64,000 bases of DNA from Clavulina sp. PMI_390 (taxonomy: Eukaryota; Basidiomycota; Agaricomycetes; Cantharellales; Hydnaceae). Under the pieces are notes generated by a model that was not told the DNA's origin, did not search any database, and saw only the letters and a program-made list of their open reading frames with translations. Location: contig WIDE01000022.1 in assembly GCA_015039315.1 (NCBI GenBank), positions 265,968-329,967 of the forward strand, given 5' to 3'. Positions within the stretch are counted from its first letter, which is position 1. Every line of letters begins with the position of its first letter. Position numbers and translations under genes: made by a program. This document shows, piece by piece, positions 37,301 through 49,377 of this stretch.

Positions 37301-40300
37301 AGTAAGCCTGTGTCGCCAAAAATGTACATTCCATGTTTTGCGCGGCTGAGGGCTACGTTCGCGCGGTTCTCTGACTGCAATGATTCCTAGCGTCAGCGCC
37401 TACAAACTAAAATATAGGACTGAGGAGTAAGATTATACCTTCAGGAATCCAATCCCTCCTCCTGCTTTTATGGTCCGGGCAGGGGCAGCTGTTCCGTCAG
37501 GTTCTAGAGTTCCTGAATTACGGACAAGACTCAAAATAACGATCTTGGCTTCTTCTCCCTAGTGGTATTTGTTCAAATGAGTGAATGAAATCCGCACTCA
37601 CTCCGCTCTACTGACCTGGAAATTGTCTACAGTGCGTAGGAGGCTGAATGAAGTACGTCAGAAACACCGCCTGCGTGAATTAGGGAGCAGACTAACACTC
37701 GTTGCGACACCTTGACCCTCTCCACAGTGGTGCTCATTAATGGCATCCTCGGCCCTTCTTCCCCTTCGTTTGCTTCTTCCGCACTAGCAAGCTTCAGCAT
37801 GTCACGATCATCCAGAATAGTGACTACCTCTGCCGCCAGTTGCTTCCGGATTTCAGCAAGCTGACCAAGATATGCGCATAGCACCACTATATCTCCCTCT
37901 TCATTATAGATACCTTGTCTATGTAATCCGAGAGTTATGGTCAGTATAAATGATGAGTGAGAACGCAAATTTAGCGACACACCGGAGGAGGTGCAACACG
38001 AGGTCCTTGATCATGGCCGCCTGCTCCTAATGCTCAGGTGTAATGTCCCCACCAGTATCCATAGTGATTACGCACCTCAAACTTGTTGTGTTTTGATACC
38101 GAGTCTTCGTCGGCCCCATTTTCTTTGCCAGAATGGTTAACAAAGTACACGTCTCTCTGTAAGCCGCGAATCGCTGGATACGCTTTGACGATTGAATGGT
38201 CTTCAAGGCGTGGGTATAGCGTTCCACTTTTCGGACTGTAAGTAGCTGGGAAGACATGCTCAACGTGAAGAAACACACCGAATCAGAGTAGATATCTCCG
38301 GCCGCATGCGTCGTTGAATGGTTAGCTGAGACATAGTCAGACCTAAATCTGCAAGCCGTTCCATGAGGGACAGGTCGAGGCGGTAGAGCAACTTTCCCCT
38401 CGCGTTATCCATGGATAATGCTAGAAAAGGGGAAAGAACATCAAGGTTTGGACTGAGTGCATGAGAAGAGGCAGCTGCTAACAGTACGTTGATATTGTGG
38501 GCCGTAGTTGCTGAGGATCTCCGATTAAGATGAGGTGCTTCACGGAATCATGAGGAAACAGTGTGAATTTGATAATTTATGTGCTGACCTGAACGGAGGG
38601 CACCAAACTTGCCAGGATATGCGCCTCAAGGATCTGGCCTGCTTCCTCGGCAATCATTACACGAGGACCAAAAGCCTGAAACATGGGAAGATCAGCTGCG
38701 ATCACGCATGTGAGAAACCAAGCACGCCACCTTCAGCATTGAGGAGAGTTTGGCTGCACCTGAACAAATGTGGTCGTCATTAAGCGCAGTAGATATAGAC
38801 ATTGAGCTTGAGATACCGTTTGTAGTGCATGCAACAATGTCCGCGTTGCGTAAGATTTCGATCCGAGACTGCATCAATAACGATGGTCAAGATGTGGAGT
38901 CTGCATCATTTGACCAAAGGGAAGAATCTCACCTCATCAACGAGATTATTGTAGCGATCTTGTGCCTCCTTATGCTGTTCACGGAGGCGCTCGAAATCTT
39001 TGCGTTCCAACTCGAGGGCACGTAGCCGAGTATGCTGTATCCACGAACGGCCCAAAATTGTTCGTTCATGAGGAGACAATGACCACACATCCAGGATTAG
39101 TTCGAGCTCTTCTAGGGGTCGATTAGTATTCGGCGGTGCTGTAGGATTCACACCAAATTCCGCGAAATGCATATCGCGAGGAGACATAGCCAGAGGGAGC
39201 CTGGGAGTTGGTTCTGGTTCCTCCATGACAAAAAGGGTCGGTTGGGCATCATTTGAGGCTACGGGGCGATTAATACGCTTTTGGCGTGCGTCCTGTTCCA
39301 GTTGAGCTTTCCATGGAGGCTCGGAACCATTGTTGTCATCTTCGGACTCGTCTTCGCTCTGCAAATGAGTGCTACCTTCGCCATCGGATTCTTCACCCTG
39401 CAGCGCAGCGTTGGACTCACTCTCGTTCGCAAGGATGGAAAATTGGTTTGCACTAGCTGAGGGAGTTTCCTCACTCAGTGAAGGCTGATTGATAAAGGCA
39501 ACGTCATAGGCACGATACCAGTAGTCAAATAGTGTTTTGATTGTGTGCGCATCCCCTCCGACGGTCTCCCAATCATCATTGACTTGAGCAGATTTGAACA
39601 GAGGGATGATCCAGGCTGGAGGGTAAATCAGGCTTTCATATTGATCTGGGTAGTCAAACTCGAGCATGTTGACGATCTTCTCGGACGGAACCCAATTTCC
39701 AGCGACTCGATTCATGAGTGCAGACATGTCTTTTTCGAGATCCTTGATAATCCCAAACTGTTTGTTGATTTTAGGACGGAGTCGGCTCTGGGCCTGTAGC
39801 TTTTCCAGGGCTTCGAGAGATCGAGCGGCAATATCTTCATCAGCAGACCGCGAACCAAGCCGAACCACTCTTGAGGTGATCTTAGAGTCTAGGACTACTC
39901 GAATGAGATGATCAACAGCATGGTTGGTGAAAGCCATCACAAGAATCGGACCAATCTTGTTCTGGACCAGCACGCGAAGAAGCTGGACGCCAGAGTAGCT
40001 CTATACAAGCGTTCGTGAAAAATGGGTGCAATTGATACAAAAATCCAAACAGTACCTTTCCAGTTCCAGGTGGACTATAGAAATAAGTGGTTAAATATGA
40101 GTGTGATATGATAACGAACCGATAACATACCCTTGCATCAGCGAAACCTCCGAAGTTAACGCACTGAGGATAGCATCAGCTTGACTGGGGTCAAGAATCG
40201 ACGACAACATGGATGGGTCGGAGGGGAGTGGGGAAGTGAGCGTCGTCAAGACGGCGGCCCGGGAATTAGGATCCATGACATCAAGTTTGAGAGATCGAAT

Positions 40301-42785
40301 GCCAGATTCCGGACGTAACAAGGATGCTAGCTCGAACTGGAAACCAGGGAGCGTAGAGTATAGCGGAGGCTCAACCTTCACACCCTTGAGACTACCAGCC
40401 TCCGGGTGAGCCAAGTAACGTTCAAATGGGACTACGGAGGGTTCGACTAGCAGGGCTTGTAGGAATGGACGGATTGACTCATACATGATGGGGCACTCAG
40501 TGAGGAACCGACCCTCGTTTTCGCCTCTCGATGGACCGCGACGTTTCAGATCCTCGAGAATGCGCAGCTCAGCGGAGGGATCAATGAAGCTGACTTTGAT
40601 CGTGACTCTCGAGCTCCCGCTTTTGCACGAATTGACAAGTTCGTCAACAGTGCTGGTGATGATACCGATGTAAATCTTCGTGTCGGCTGGTGTGGTACTC
40701 CATACAAGAGCAACCAGAGAGCCTTGCGCGAGCTTCTTACGCGATGCAGCTTGCCAATATGCAATACGATCAGAGGCTTTCTGAGCACGGGCCCCACCAA
40801 AAGGAGGGGCGTCAACCTCAACACCACATGAGATTCCCCGTCTGCTGAGTGTCAATGGTGTGAAAGAAAAATTGGTGTACACAGGGAACATGACCGATTG
40901 GTTGTTCTCAATAGTCTTGTAGTAGCCGCCCTGTTTGTCAACAATGGTCTTGAGAGGCGTATTGGCTTTCTTGGGAGCTCGAATGTCCGCAACAATGAGC
41001 TGGATAGCTGTCCTGAGCTCAGCACTAAACATGAAGGTGTCAGAATCACATGCTGCGATCGAGCAGATATTCTACTCACATCAGTTCCTCTCGTAGCAAG
41101 CGGAAATGGATGTCAAGCAATCGCTGCATGCTATTTGGCGGATACGAATGTGGTGCGCCACAAACGTTATAGGGCAGGTATGGTGGGTCAACACAATTCA
41201 GTTCGTCCTCGGTTGGTGCGATTTTAATGTCGTGAATATCCACATGATCGTTATCATGCCGAGGTCCACCTGGGCGCTCGACTCCTGGACCCACGTAAGT
41301 GAGACGCAGGTTGTCGACCAACGCTGCGGTCGTATTGAGGGCACGGCGCGCCTGTGGGGCGCGCTCAGTGACAGTAGTACGCCCGATCATTTTCATCAAA
41401 CGTTGAATTCCTTTTTCAGAAATGAACGAATGGACCCGATTACGCCAGATTTCGTCTGAAGGTGTGAGAGCTGCGGATTGGGGCAATGCGCCCTGCCACG
41501 CCATAAACTTGTCGTGTAGATCTTCGATAAGTTCCACGATACGAGGATTCGTGGCAATCGCGTTTTTGAAGCGTGAAATATACCTGTCCATTGAATGGAG
41601 TGGTTACTATACTGTTTCCACTGTACGAACCTGCCAAGATGCTTACTCGTATAGGAGAATTGAAGATGTGATGAAGATCTGTTCAATAGCGAACTCGCCC
41701 CACACCTTGGTCGGTAGGCCGTTCGGTAGAAGCTCCGCAAGACAGCGGCGGAGTACATTGCAGATATTATCGAAGTTGGAATGGACCAGCCCGATGATTG
41801 CACTGACAGAACGCAAATCAGCAGCACCCCTACGGATGGGTTAACGGGTATCGATACACACTTCACGTTCTGAGTTTGGGCACTCTCAACTACTGAATGT
41901 GAGGTGATATACTAATGTGGCTGGTCAGCATGGCATATTAGAAGATAAGTACTCGATGCACTCACACCGAGAACAGGAAGATAACCGCGACGAAACGAAA
42001 GGCCAGTCGACCCTGTGCGAGGCTCAACAACTTCAACGTCGGACCAGGCAAGGATATAACCAAGATGTCGATATCCTCGATTGGATGGCTAGAGAAACAT
42101 GTAAATATATGTGGGGCGGATAAATCGAGTTCTGTTACAACGGACCATAGCTAAAGTATCCAGAAGGACCTGTCGGTCCTGGTGCTCCTGGGGATGATTG
42201 AGAGAGAATATCAGGTTCGATGAGCGTGGCAATGAGCAATAACCCCGACATTACCCAGACACCATGAACAACATTGGAGCAGTTAATGAGGCGACAGAAA
42301 AGGTAAACCTCGGTGGGTTTGAGGTTGGGACGGTGATCATCAAGAAACCTGTGGAGATTTTGTTGCGTCTCATTGAATGTTTGGGGAGCCCCTTCAATGG
42401 AGAACAGCGCATCTGAGTGCGACGCCCCAATGATTTTCCCAATGAGCGCGTTTCGATCCATGCTTGTGGGTGTTAGTACGGTTGATCGGCTCAAGCTCTC
42501 AGCCGCCGGTGGAGCCCTAGCCCTGACTTCTGGGCTTTCACGATGCTTGAACCTGCCTAAAGATTCGATGAGGTTCTTGATATCACGACAAAGAGGGAAA
42601 CAAAAACTGGTGCTTCACGTACATCCTAGCTCAAACCGGCAAGTCCCCGTGTTCCAGTAGCTACGGCATATTCCTGGAGGGACAGGAGAGCCCGTCTGGG
42701 AGCCATCCCGGTGGTCAGCTACTCCACCACCACGGCCACGGCCGCGACCTCTGCCTTTTCCTCCTCGGGATGAGGTTTCACTCAT
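34371..42785 (-). CDS. ZNFX1/Hrr1-like RNA helicase with CCCH, NFX1-type and RZ-type zinc fingers
   Basis: This is a very large minus-strand gene with many introns. The N-terminus (ATG at 42785) is Gly/Arg-rich, then a CCCH finger with C-x8-C-x5-C-x3-H spacing split by an intron (42622-42557). Later blocks include HLGYILAWSDVEVVEP near 42080. The SF1 helicase part follows: Walker A GPPGTGK on its own 19-base exon (40056-40074), motif Ia AFTNHAVDHL (about 39930), EEAG in place of DEAG (38638-38652), IGDPQQLRP (about 38502-38526) and ENRANVALSRAKHGMY (about 37330-37375). A run of NFX1-type fingers (CGHMCAYKC, CGHACREKC, CGHQCPSVC) spans about 37080-36100. The C-terminus has an RZ-type finger (CPNGHPYVITECGGAM, then CPECGA). 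Homologues act in RNA silencing: S. pombe Hrr1, nematode ZNFX-1. A few joins, notably 42240-42110, are unresolved. Confidence 0.9.
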
Positions 42786-45066
42786 CGAGCTTTAACAACG
42801 GCTAGAGATAGTTTGAGAGTGAAGTGTGAGCGGCACCAGTATCAGTCTTCACCACGATAGAAAAGACGAAGAATGGAAGAGAAATCCAGGTATATATTAG
42901 TTTGAGATCAGGCGCGCGCTCGTCAGGATTACCGCTCGGTGAGAGCCACCTCTCGCAACTCGGCCCGCCGCGGATATCCAGATGTTCTGAGTCACTAGAT
43001 ATCACACACGAGGACATTCTGAAAAACTCTACTACATGGTTTTCAAATTTCCAGCAACGGTTGGCTTTCGGAAGCTCGTACAAGGTTGACTGCCAAATGG
43101 CTGAATACGGAGAGCTGTGCCTTTTTTATTGTTCGCAAGTAGATGAAGCTAACAACGTCGTGATTCGCGGTGCAAGATGATTTTCACCGATCCAGAATTC
43201 GAGGCTGGCCAGGATGTTTGATGTCCAGCCTGGCAGAGTGCGGCAACAAGAACAAAGCTATGTGGAGGTAGGATTAGGATACTCGCGGCTCAGAATGTGG
43301 GACGCGTAGTGTTCTGGGATTTGGCAGGGATGAGTCGTCAACACTATTGTGTTGTCGCCAATAAAGATGGAAACGAAAGTTTGGTCTTGTTGCTCAGGGT
43401 TGTGGCCATAGGGCTTCCTCCGAGTTCAACAAAGCGCGACTTAGGATCTTCCGGAGTACTCGTCTCCTCCCAGATGGAGATGTAACATCAACATCTCACA
43501 AGACCTAAGCGACGTATTACCGAAATAGCACGCAAAATCATGATCACATTGTAGAGCCCGAAGGCAACGTCTTGGCTTACACTCTTGGTTCCCAAGTGTC
43601 CTCGATAATAACGATGTTGACAGTCTATGGAGAAGTTCCCGATCGATTGCTCACCCAAAGTACGTCATTGTGGCCAGAACTGAGATCAGTGTATCCCCCC
43701 AATCTAGCCTGATACAATAACGAGCACACTGGTGTAGTAACCTAGATGATGAGAACCCTTTTGCTCCGCTCACCAACCAGTAATGCCAGCACTCTCAATA
43801 ACTGGAGCGTCCATGCTCTAATAGGGTCATATTTGGTGACCAAACCTTCAAACCGCTCCGACTCACGCTCGCAAAAAGCTGTGTCATATACTGCAAACGA
43901 ACGATGTTTTCCCAAACGGGCTAATTGCAGCGCAATAAGCAATCTGAAATCAGGAACGCAGTGTCCGCCTGTTCTCGTCATTTGCCCACGCCAAGTGAAT
44001 TTGAGTCTCAGCTATCTGCGGTATGCGCGCTAACTCTGCAATTATTTGCTGATCCCCGATGATTTCCTTTTGTTTTCATCAACCCTCAGAGTTCGCAGAA
44101 AAAGGCGCCTAGCACAAGGTCACATTCATCGATTAGATTCCAAGAGGTGCCAGAGCTAAGACAGGCTTGGCAAAAGAAAGCGGGAGCGGGTTTCACGTTC
44201 ACCGTGACACTGACAAGCGGCGTCGGTATTGGTTATGGTATCACAAGAGCTGCCGAATGGGAAAGCAAACGGCACACCAGACGAAGGCTGTCCACTCAGA
44301 AATTTGCATGATAGCAAACAAGCCACCTGAATTACCAGGTGAGAGTTGCAGACCTGTGCGTTTACAGCAAGCGCAGAATGAGATTGTCCTCAGATCCTCA
44401 ACGAGTTCCCGCCTCATTCATTGGAATTTGTTGGACTCTGTTTGGCCGCTGCCCAGGCTTGCGATAATGTGAAACAGCGACTCACGAAGAAGCTTGTAAC
44501 TGGGGCTCTCTTTTCCTCGGAGGACCTCTCGACATATGATCTAGGAATGATCTCTTTGAGTGGCGGATATTAGCCCCGACGCCCTGCATGTCTCAAGTGA
44601 CTTCGCAGCGATTGACCATTTGCACCGCACAGAGGTTCGTGTGGGACTACCCTATTCTGCACGTTGGGGTCGCTCGGCTGGGACCCCTCATTAGAACTCC
44701 CCGATAATCACGACCAACTCCCCACCATGGGCGGCTCTTTCTCTCCTCCACGCCACTCGATGCCTTGCACCACCCCTTGCGTGACTGACAGCTAAGTCAG
44801 GAACGCCAAGCCCACAAAATTCGGATTCGACACTCCACTGCAGGATTTCACAGGAGACTAAATCAAAGCCTTTGAATCAGAACTCCGGGCATCGTGTTTT
44901 CCTCATTTTCACATCTTGGCAACTGGTTTGCTCTTCTTGGCATTTCAAATGCTCACCCAGCACTGCCGTCCCAGGCACCATACCCGCACAGACATGTATT
45001 TAGTGTTTGAGCCTCGCCCGACATCCTGTGCTCGCTTGACACTCCCTCCTCTGTCCCCCTCTGAGC
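42786..45066. other. 2.3 kb intergenic region; right end is a duplicated promoter
   Basis: No gene is supported. Frames such as 43742-43981 (minus) and 43746-44033 (plus) overlap and show no known motif. A 7-bp inverted repeat (AGGCTGG at 43202, CCAGCCT at 43225) is the only local structure seen. From about 44796 the sequence matches the upstream region of the paralogous gene at 31897. Confidence 0.4.
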
Positions 45067-47268
45067 ATGGCTCGAGTAACTGCGCTGCGCCTTCACGTTT
45101 GGACTTTCCTTGCCGTTGTACTCGACCTCGCTGCGGCGGCGTTGGTTGTCCTCACGTCTCGTCATGATGTGCTGATCCCTTGGCCTAAAAATGCTGCTGA
45201 GAAAAGCCTCCAGAATCTACTTCCAACATTCGCTGCAATCATTGGAGCGTTTATAGCCTACGTCAATGCAACCGCAATCAACGCTCTTATGACTGTGTAC
45301 ACGCGGAAGAAGATGTCGACCAAGGGCATAACCTTCGCCCAGCTCAACTATCTATCCTTGCTTTGTGAGACATTCCTTTGTATCATTCTCCTCTCGTAAC
45401 TCATACAACCTTTGGTCAATAGCTCAAGGAGGGCTTCCCAAAGGTCCGACACCCGCCCTACTGTTTGCTCTCGCCATCATGCTCGCAGGTGGTTTTATTG
45501 CCTCTGTGAGTCAGGCCCTGAGTACCGAACTTTGCTGACTAACTAACTCACGATTCGTGGACCTTACAGGCTGTAGTGAACAGTTTATCTCCCACTCCTC
45601 TGAGCTGGGATGATGGTAAACCAACGACCATGCCTCTTGTGAGCTTCGCAGCGAACTCTGGTGTCACCCCTCCGATCTAGTGAGCCTTTTCCCTGATTGG
45701 TCATGGATTCAACTGACTCCAAATTAGCTGTGCAAATGGTGCAGGGAATGTCAACAAATTTGGCTACGGTATCAACTGCCCGATCGACACTGTCTATGGA
45801 GAAATGTTCAACGTACGTACCTAACACCATCCCTATAGGGCGTTTATCCGCTTCAATGACTTACATCCATTCACGTAGACCTTCATCGACTCTCTTCGCG
45901 GGGACTTCCCCGTAAACAGCACGTACAATAGTGTAAGCACTTCGCTCCATAGAGTGAGCATCTAGCTCAATCTCCGTCCTTTGAAATAGGTCTCGTACCC
46001 ATCCTCCCTCATGGGCCTCTCTGGTGCCATTTCGAGTCTTACTCAACACTACGCTAACGGAAATCAAGGCGGAACTATATTACCAACCGACAGGTTTGAA
46101 ACGTGTCTACCGAGGGCTATTGTGTCAGCGACCTGCTCCCCGAATCTCCCAAGTGGGATGACGGTACAAACCCAAGTAAGTAAGGAAGCGCAGCCCTGAA
46201 CCGATGCTGATCGAGAGCGTATTTTACTTCAGTCCCTTTCCGTGTCTGGAAACACGCCCAAAGAGATCCTTCAGATGTCTCTCTGCCAAGGAGGCTCATG
46301 CTCAGGTACTCGATGGGCCCCCAACTATGGAAACGGAGTGATTTCCACTTTCCTCCAGGACGATTTCGGCGCTGGAACATCGAATTTGATCGTCTTCAGG
46401 TGAGATTACTTCAACATACATCCCACAACGCCAAGCGCTCACCCGGCAACTATATTTATGCAGCACTGGGGTGTATGCCACCACCATGTCATCGCCAAAT
46501 GTTTATTGCAAAGTCTCAATGACTGAGCAATTCGTCCCCATTCGCATTACCGGTGGAAACTCTGCCTCCCTTTTCTCCGGTCTCACATGCAAGGATCAAA
46601 CTGCCCCTACACCCTTATTCATGACGAATATCACTCGCCTTTCTAAGATGGCCCTTGAGAAGTCTCAAGGTCAGGATGGCCGTCTCGAGGCCATGTCGTT
46701 TATTCCTTCCGGCACCGACCACGTGCAAGCGCTTGAGCTTGGTATAGAGCGAATGCTTTCTGTCGCCGCAACAGACATGTACAACACCCTCTATAACCTC
46801 AAGGGCTCAAATGCTACATGGTCGCACACGCAAAGCTACTTCTACAAGACCGTCCGCTACCGTCTCGGCGTTGCGGGGAAGTATAACATCCTCTTCATTC
46901 TCCCCCCGTCAATCATGTTCATCATCATCTTCGCATTGTGGATCAGGGTTGGGACTTCTATGGATGGTATGGCTTTTAACCCTATGGACCCTTTGAGCAC
47001 TATTGTCGCTGGTATGGCCCGCGATCGTCTCCCCGTCGAGATCGCCCAGCTCAGTGGGGCGAAGGGTGAAGAGCTCGAGGAATCGAATATCCTTTTGCGA
47101 TATGGCTGGGTGACCGATCACCGTATGGGGATCATCGTCAATGGAGGCTCGTATGTTCCTGACAGCCCCATGGCTTCGCCTGCTCCGATGGCGTACAAGG
47201 ACTCGTCTCCACTTTCATCTCCTTTCCCCACCCCAGGGATCTATGGCGGACCACCTCCCTTCCATTGA
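45067..47268 (+). CDS. Four-helix membrane protein with large Cys-containing outside domain, copy B
   Basis: Predicted exons: 45067-45364, 45423-45505, 45570-45679, 45728-45812, 45879-45932, 45990-46175, 46233-46399 and 46464-47268, giving 595 residues. The first seven exons have exactly the lengths of copy A (298, 83, 110, 85, 54, 186, 167) with the same phases. The last exon is four codons longer, in the proline-rich tail. Helices, Cys residues and the LPVEIAQL / LLRYGWV tail are conserved, with no frame break. The gene is followed after only 218 bases by the first DUF7918 gene on the same strand. Function unknown; both copies appear intact and selected. Confidence 0.86.
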
Positions 47269-47486
47269 TTGCATACACGAGCTTGATTCGCTTTTCTCCA
47301 CTTCGTTTTACGTGCGTTTCTTTTGGGAATTATTCTTTTTGACTGTAGTAGTACGACCTTTACGTAGCTTTCCTTTGGGCCAATGCTATGATGATGTTGC
47401 TTGTTGCATATTGCTGTCTTGTTTGACCCGAGGCCGCGTTCTGAAGTGTCTAACCTTTCCGTCTCTTACTGGCTCCTAGTGCCCCA

Positions 47487-48902
47487 ATGATTGTTCCTAT
47501 GGACATTGGCTCGGTTAAGGTATTGATTCTGAGCGGGGCAGAACCGTTCGAAGAGTACAATATGCGATCTATTGGGGACCGCCACCTCGAGTGCTATATT
47601 GCGTCGGAGGCAGACAAGGTACGAATATCTGCTGCCATGCTATCGAAGGAGCTGTATCCCATGTCTAATGCGCCACAAACGTCCTACGTGAGTAGGCTTT
47701 TGTCATATCTATGGAGAACTATGGCCCGTCGTCAGCCTCTACGAAATCTCAGGAAGGGTACCAATTGGAAGTATTCGTCGATGGAGTAAAGACAAATTTC
47801 AAGACCCTGAAAACCAGATCGAAAAATCCTCAGATAGCTAAAGGTTTACGTATAAGCAAAGACCTCATTCGTCCGTGCGTATATGATATCTTGGGGCCAT
47901 CTGAACTCAAGTAATTACCATACCTTCAGCTTTGCCTTCGGAAAGCTCAGACTGAAAGGTAAGCGCGGCTATCAAATTATAACAGCATGTGTTTCTCATT
48001 GAGCTCTCAGAGGACGACGAGGATCACCTTCAGAATGTCCATGCACTCGAGGATATTGGGACTATACAAATCATTATTACGGCCGTGACCATAACTCAGA
48101 GAAAGGCGGGCAAAGGAAACAATTGGCGAGACAGAAACCTCCCTGGAAGCAGAGGTCTGAGCGAAAAGACCAAAAAGGGAACCTCCCATGTAATCCAGTA
48201 AGATTCAGCCAATGCCAGTATCGACTAGTTCTGACAGCGAACTCTAATGGTTCAGGCTCGGAAATGCTATAGAGAGCAAAACCGGCGACTCAACCACTAC
48301 CACAAACTGCAAACCTCTAAAAAATCTACTTCCATACAGTTCGTTCGCTTAGGTCTTCGTTGTGGTCCTTGGTCTAACGGTATTTTAGGAGTTACGTTCC
48401 GCTATGCACCAATCGGTACTGTTCGACACTGGAACCTGGTTCTAAATTCTTTGGGAGATTAACATTTATCAAAATTTCTTCGGCAGAGTACCTTTGGGCT
48501 CAAGAAGTTGCACCACGGCCCAGCTTACCTGATGTTCAGGTGCAGCAACCACGCGCAGCCAACGACGCCCATCGCCAAGAGTCTAGTTCCTCTCCCAATC
48601 TCGATTCGGTCAAAGCAGAACGGGCAGGTGTCAAGCAAGAGCCGAATCACCAACCCACTGAGGCCATCAAAGGGAAGCGAAAGTCAATTGTCATAGACAT
48701 TTCCTCTGACGAGGATGATCCCTCTCGTGTTCTTACAAAGGTAAGTATATGGTGAACCAATGAATCGCACACAAGGTGGGGATACCCCTGACCATCTCCG
48801 ACTTATTCATAGAGGACGCCTTCCAAGAAAGCCAAAATCAAAAGCGAAATGACCAAACCGCCGTTCTTCACTCCAGGGGGAATTATTGTCCTTAGCGACT
48901 AG
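47487..48902 (+). CDS. DUF7918-type protein with SUMO-acceptor and SUMO-interaction motifs, copy A
   Basis: Predicted exons: 47487-47618, 47696-47874, 47930-47958, 48011-48197, 48256-48338, 48389-48415, 48487-48740 and 48813-48902, giving 326 residues. The first 220 residues match the fungal DUF7918 layout: EPFEEYNMRS, HLECYIASEADK, a central beta-rich part with FAFGKLRLK, and RYAPIEYLWAQEVAPRP. The rest is a charged tail. In the tail I see three PsiKxE SUMO-acceptor consensus sites (VKAE 254, VKQE 261, IKSE 306). There are also two SUMO-interaction-like motifs, VIDISSDED (about 281) and IIVLSD as the last six residues. A GKRKS basic patch next to the first could be a nuclear signal. DUF7918 has no known function; the SUMO link is inference from motifs. 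Confidence 0.8.
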
Positions 48903-49377
48903 CTCCACGTTCTGGTCCTATCCTACACCCGAATCTTGTTACTAGCATACCTTATAGTTGTCATTACGTTCCATCGATATCCTCTAGTCATCACTCTACT
49001 CCACTTTCTTCCAGTAATCAATCGAAAGCGTTCCACGCTTGTCCAGGAGAGTTTGATATGATCCAGCACGCCGTTTATTTCCAAAAGAATGGGCTGACGT
49101 AGAGAAGCACTGCATCCCGACCTCGTTCTGTATAAGGAAGGATAGCTCAATTCGCATTACTTCGCCTTTGTTACATCCATTTTTCGGAGCTACTCTTTGA
49201 CCTTTGAACTTGATGTAGTGGTATGGCCGCTACGTAGCTTGCTCTGGGCTGACACCGTCACGGTGATATTGCTTGTGCTTGTTGCCAGTCATTGGTTTGT
49301 TTTGCACGAGGACGCGCTCCGTGGACCACATTTCCAATAATATCACCGCGACCACTGCCAAATCCTTACTGCCCACC
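48903..49377. other. Spacer between the DUF7918 genes
   Basis: The first part (to about 49050) is the 3' flank of copy A, alignable by eye with the 3' flank of copy B (50805 on). Shared words include CCTATCCTACACC and CTTATAGTTGTCAT. The second part resembles the upstream region of copy A. The duplication therefore included both flanks. No other gene seen. Confidence 0.5.

Noticed and set aside
43742..44033. Hydrophobic minus-strand frame that might be a membrane-protein relic
   Set aside because: The hydrophobic pattern is short, the opposite strand is equally open, and no family feature or neighbouring exon could be found.
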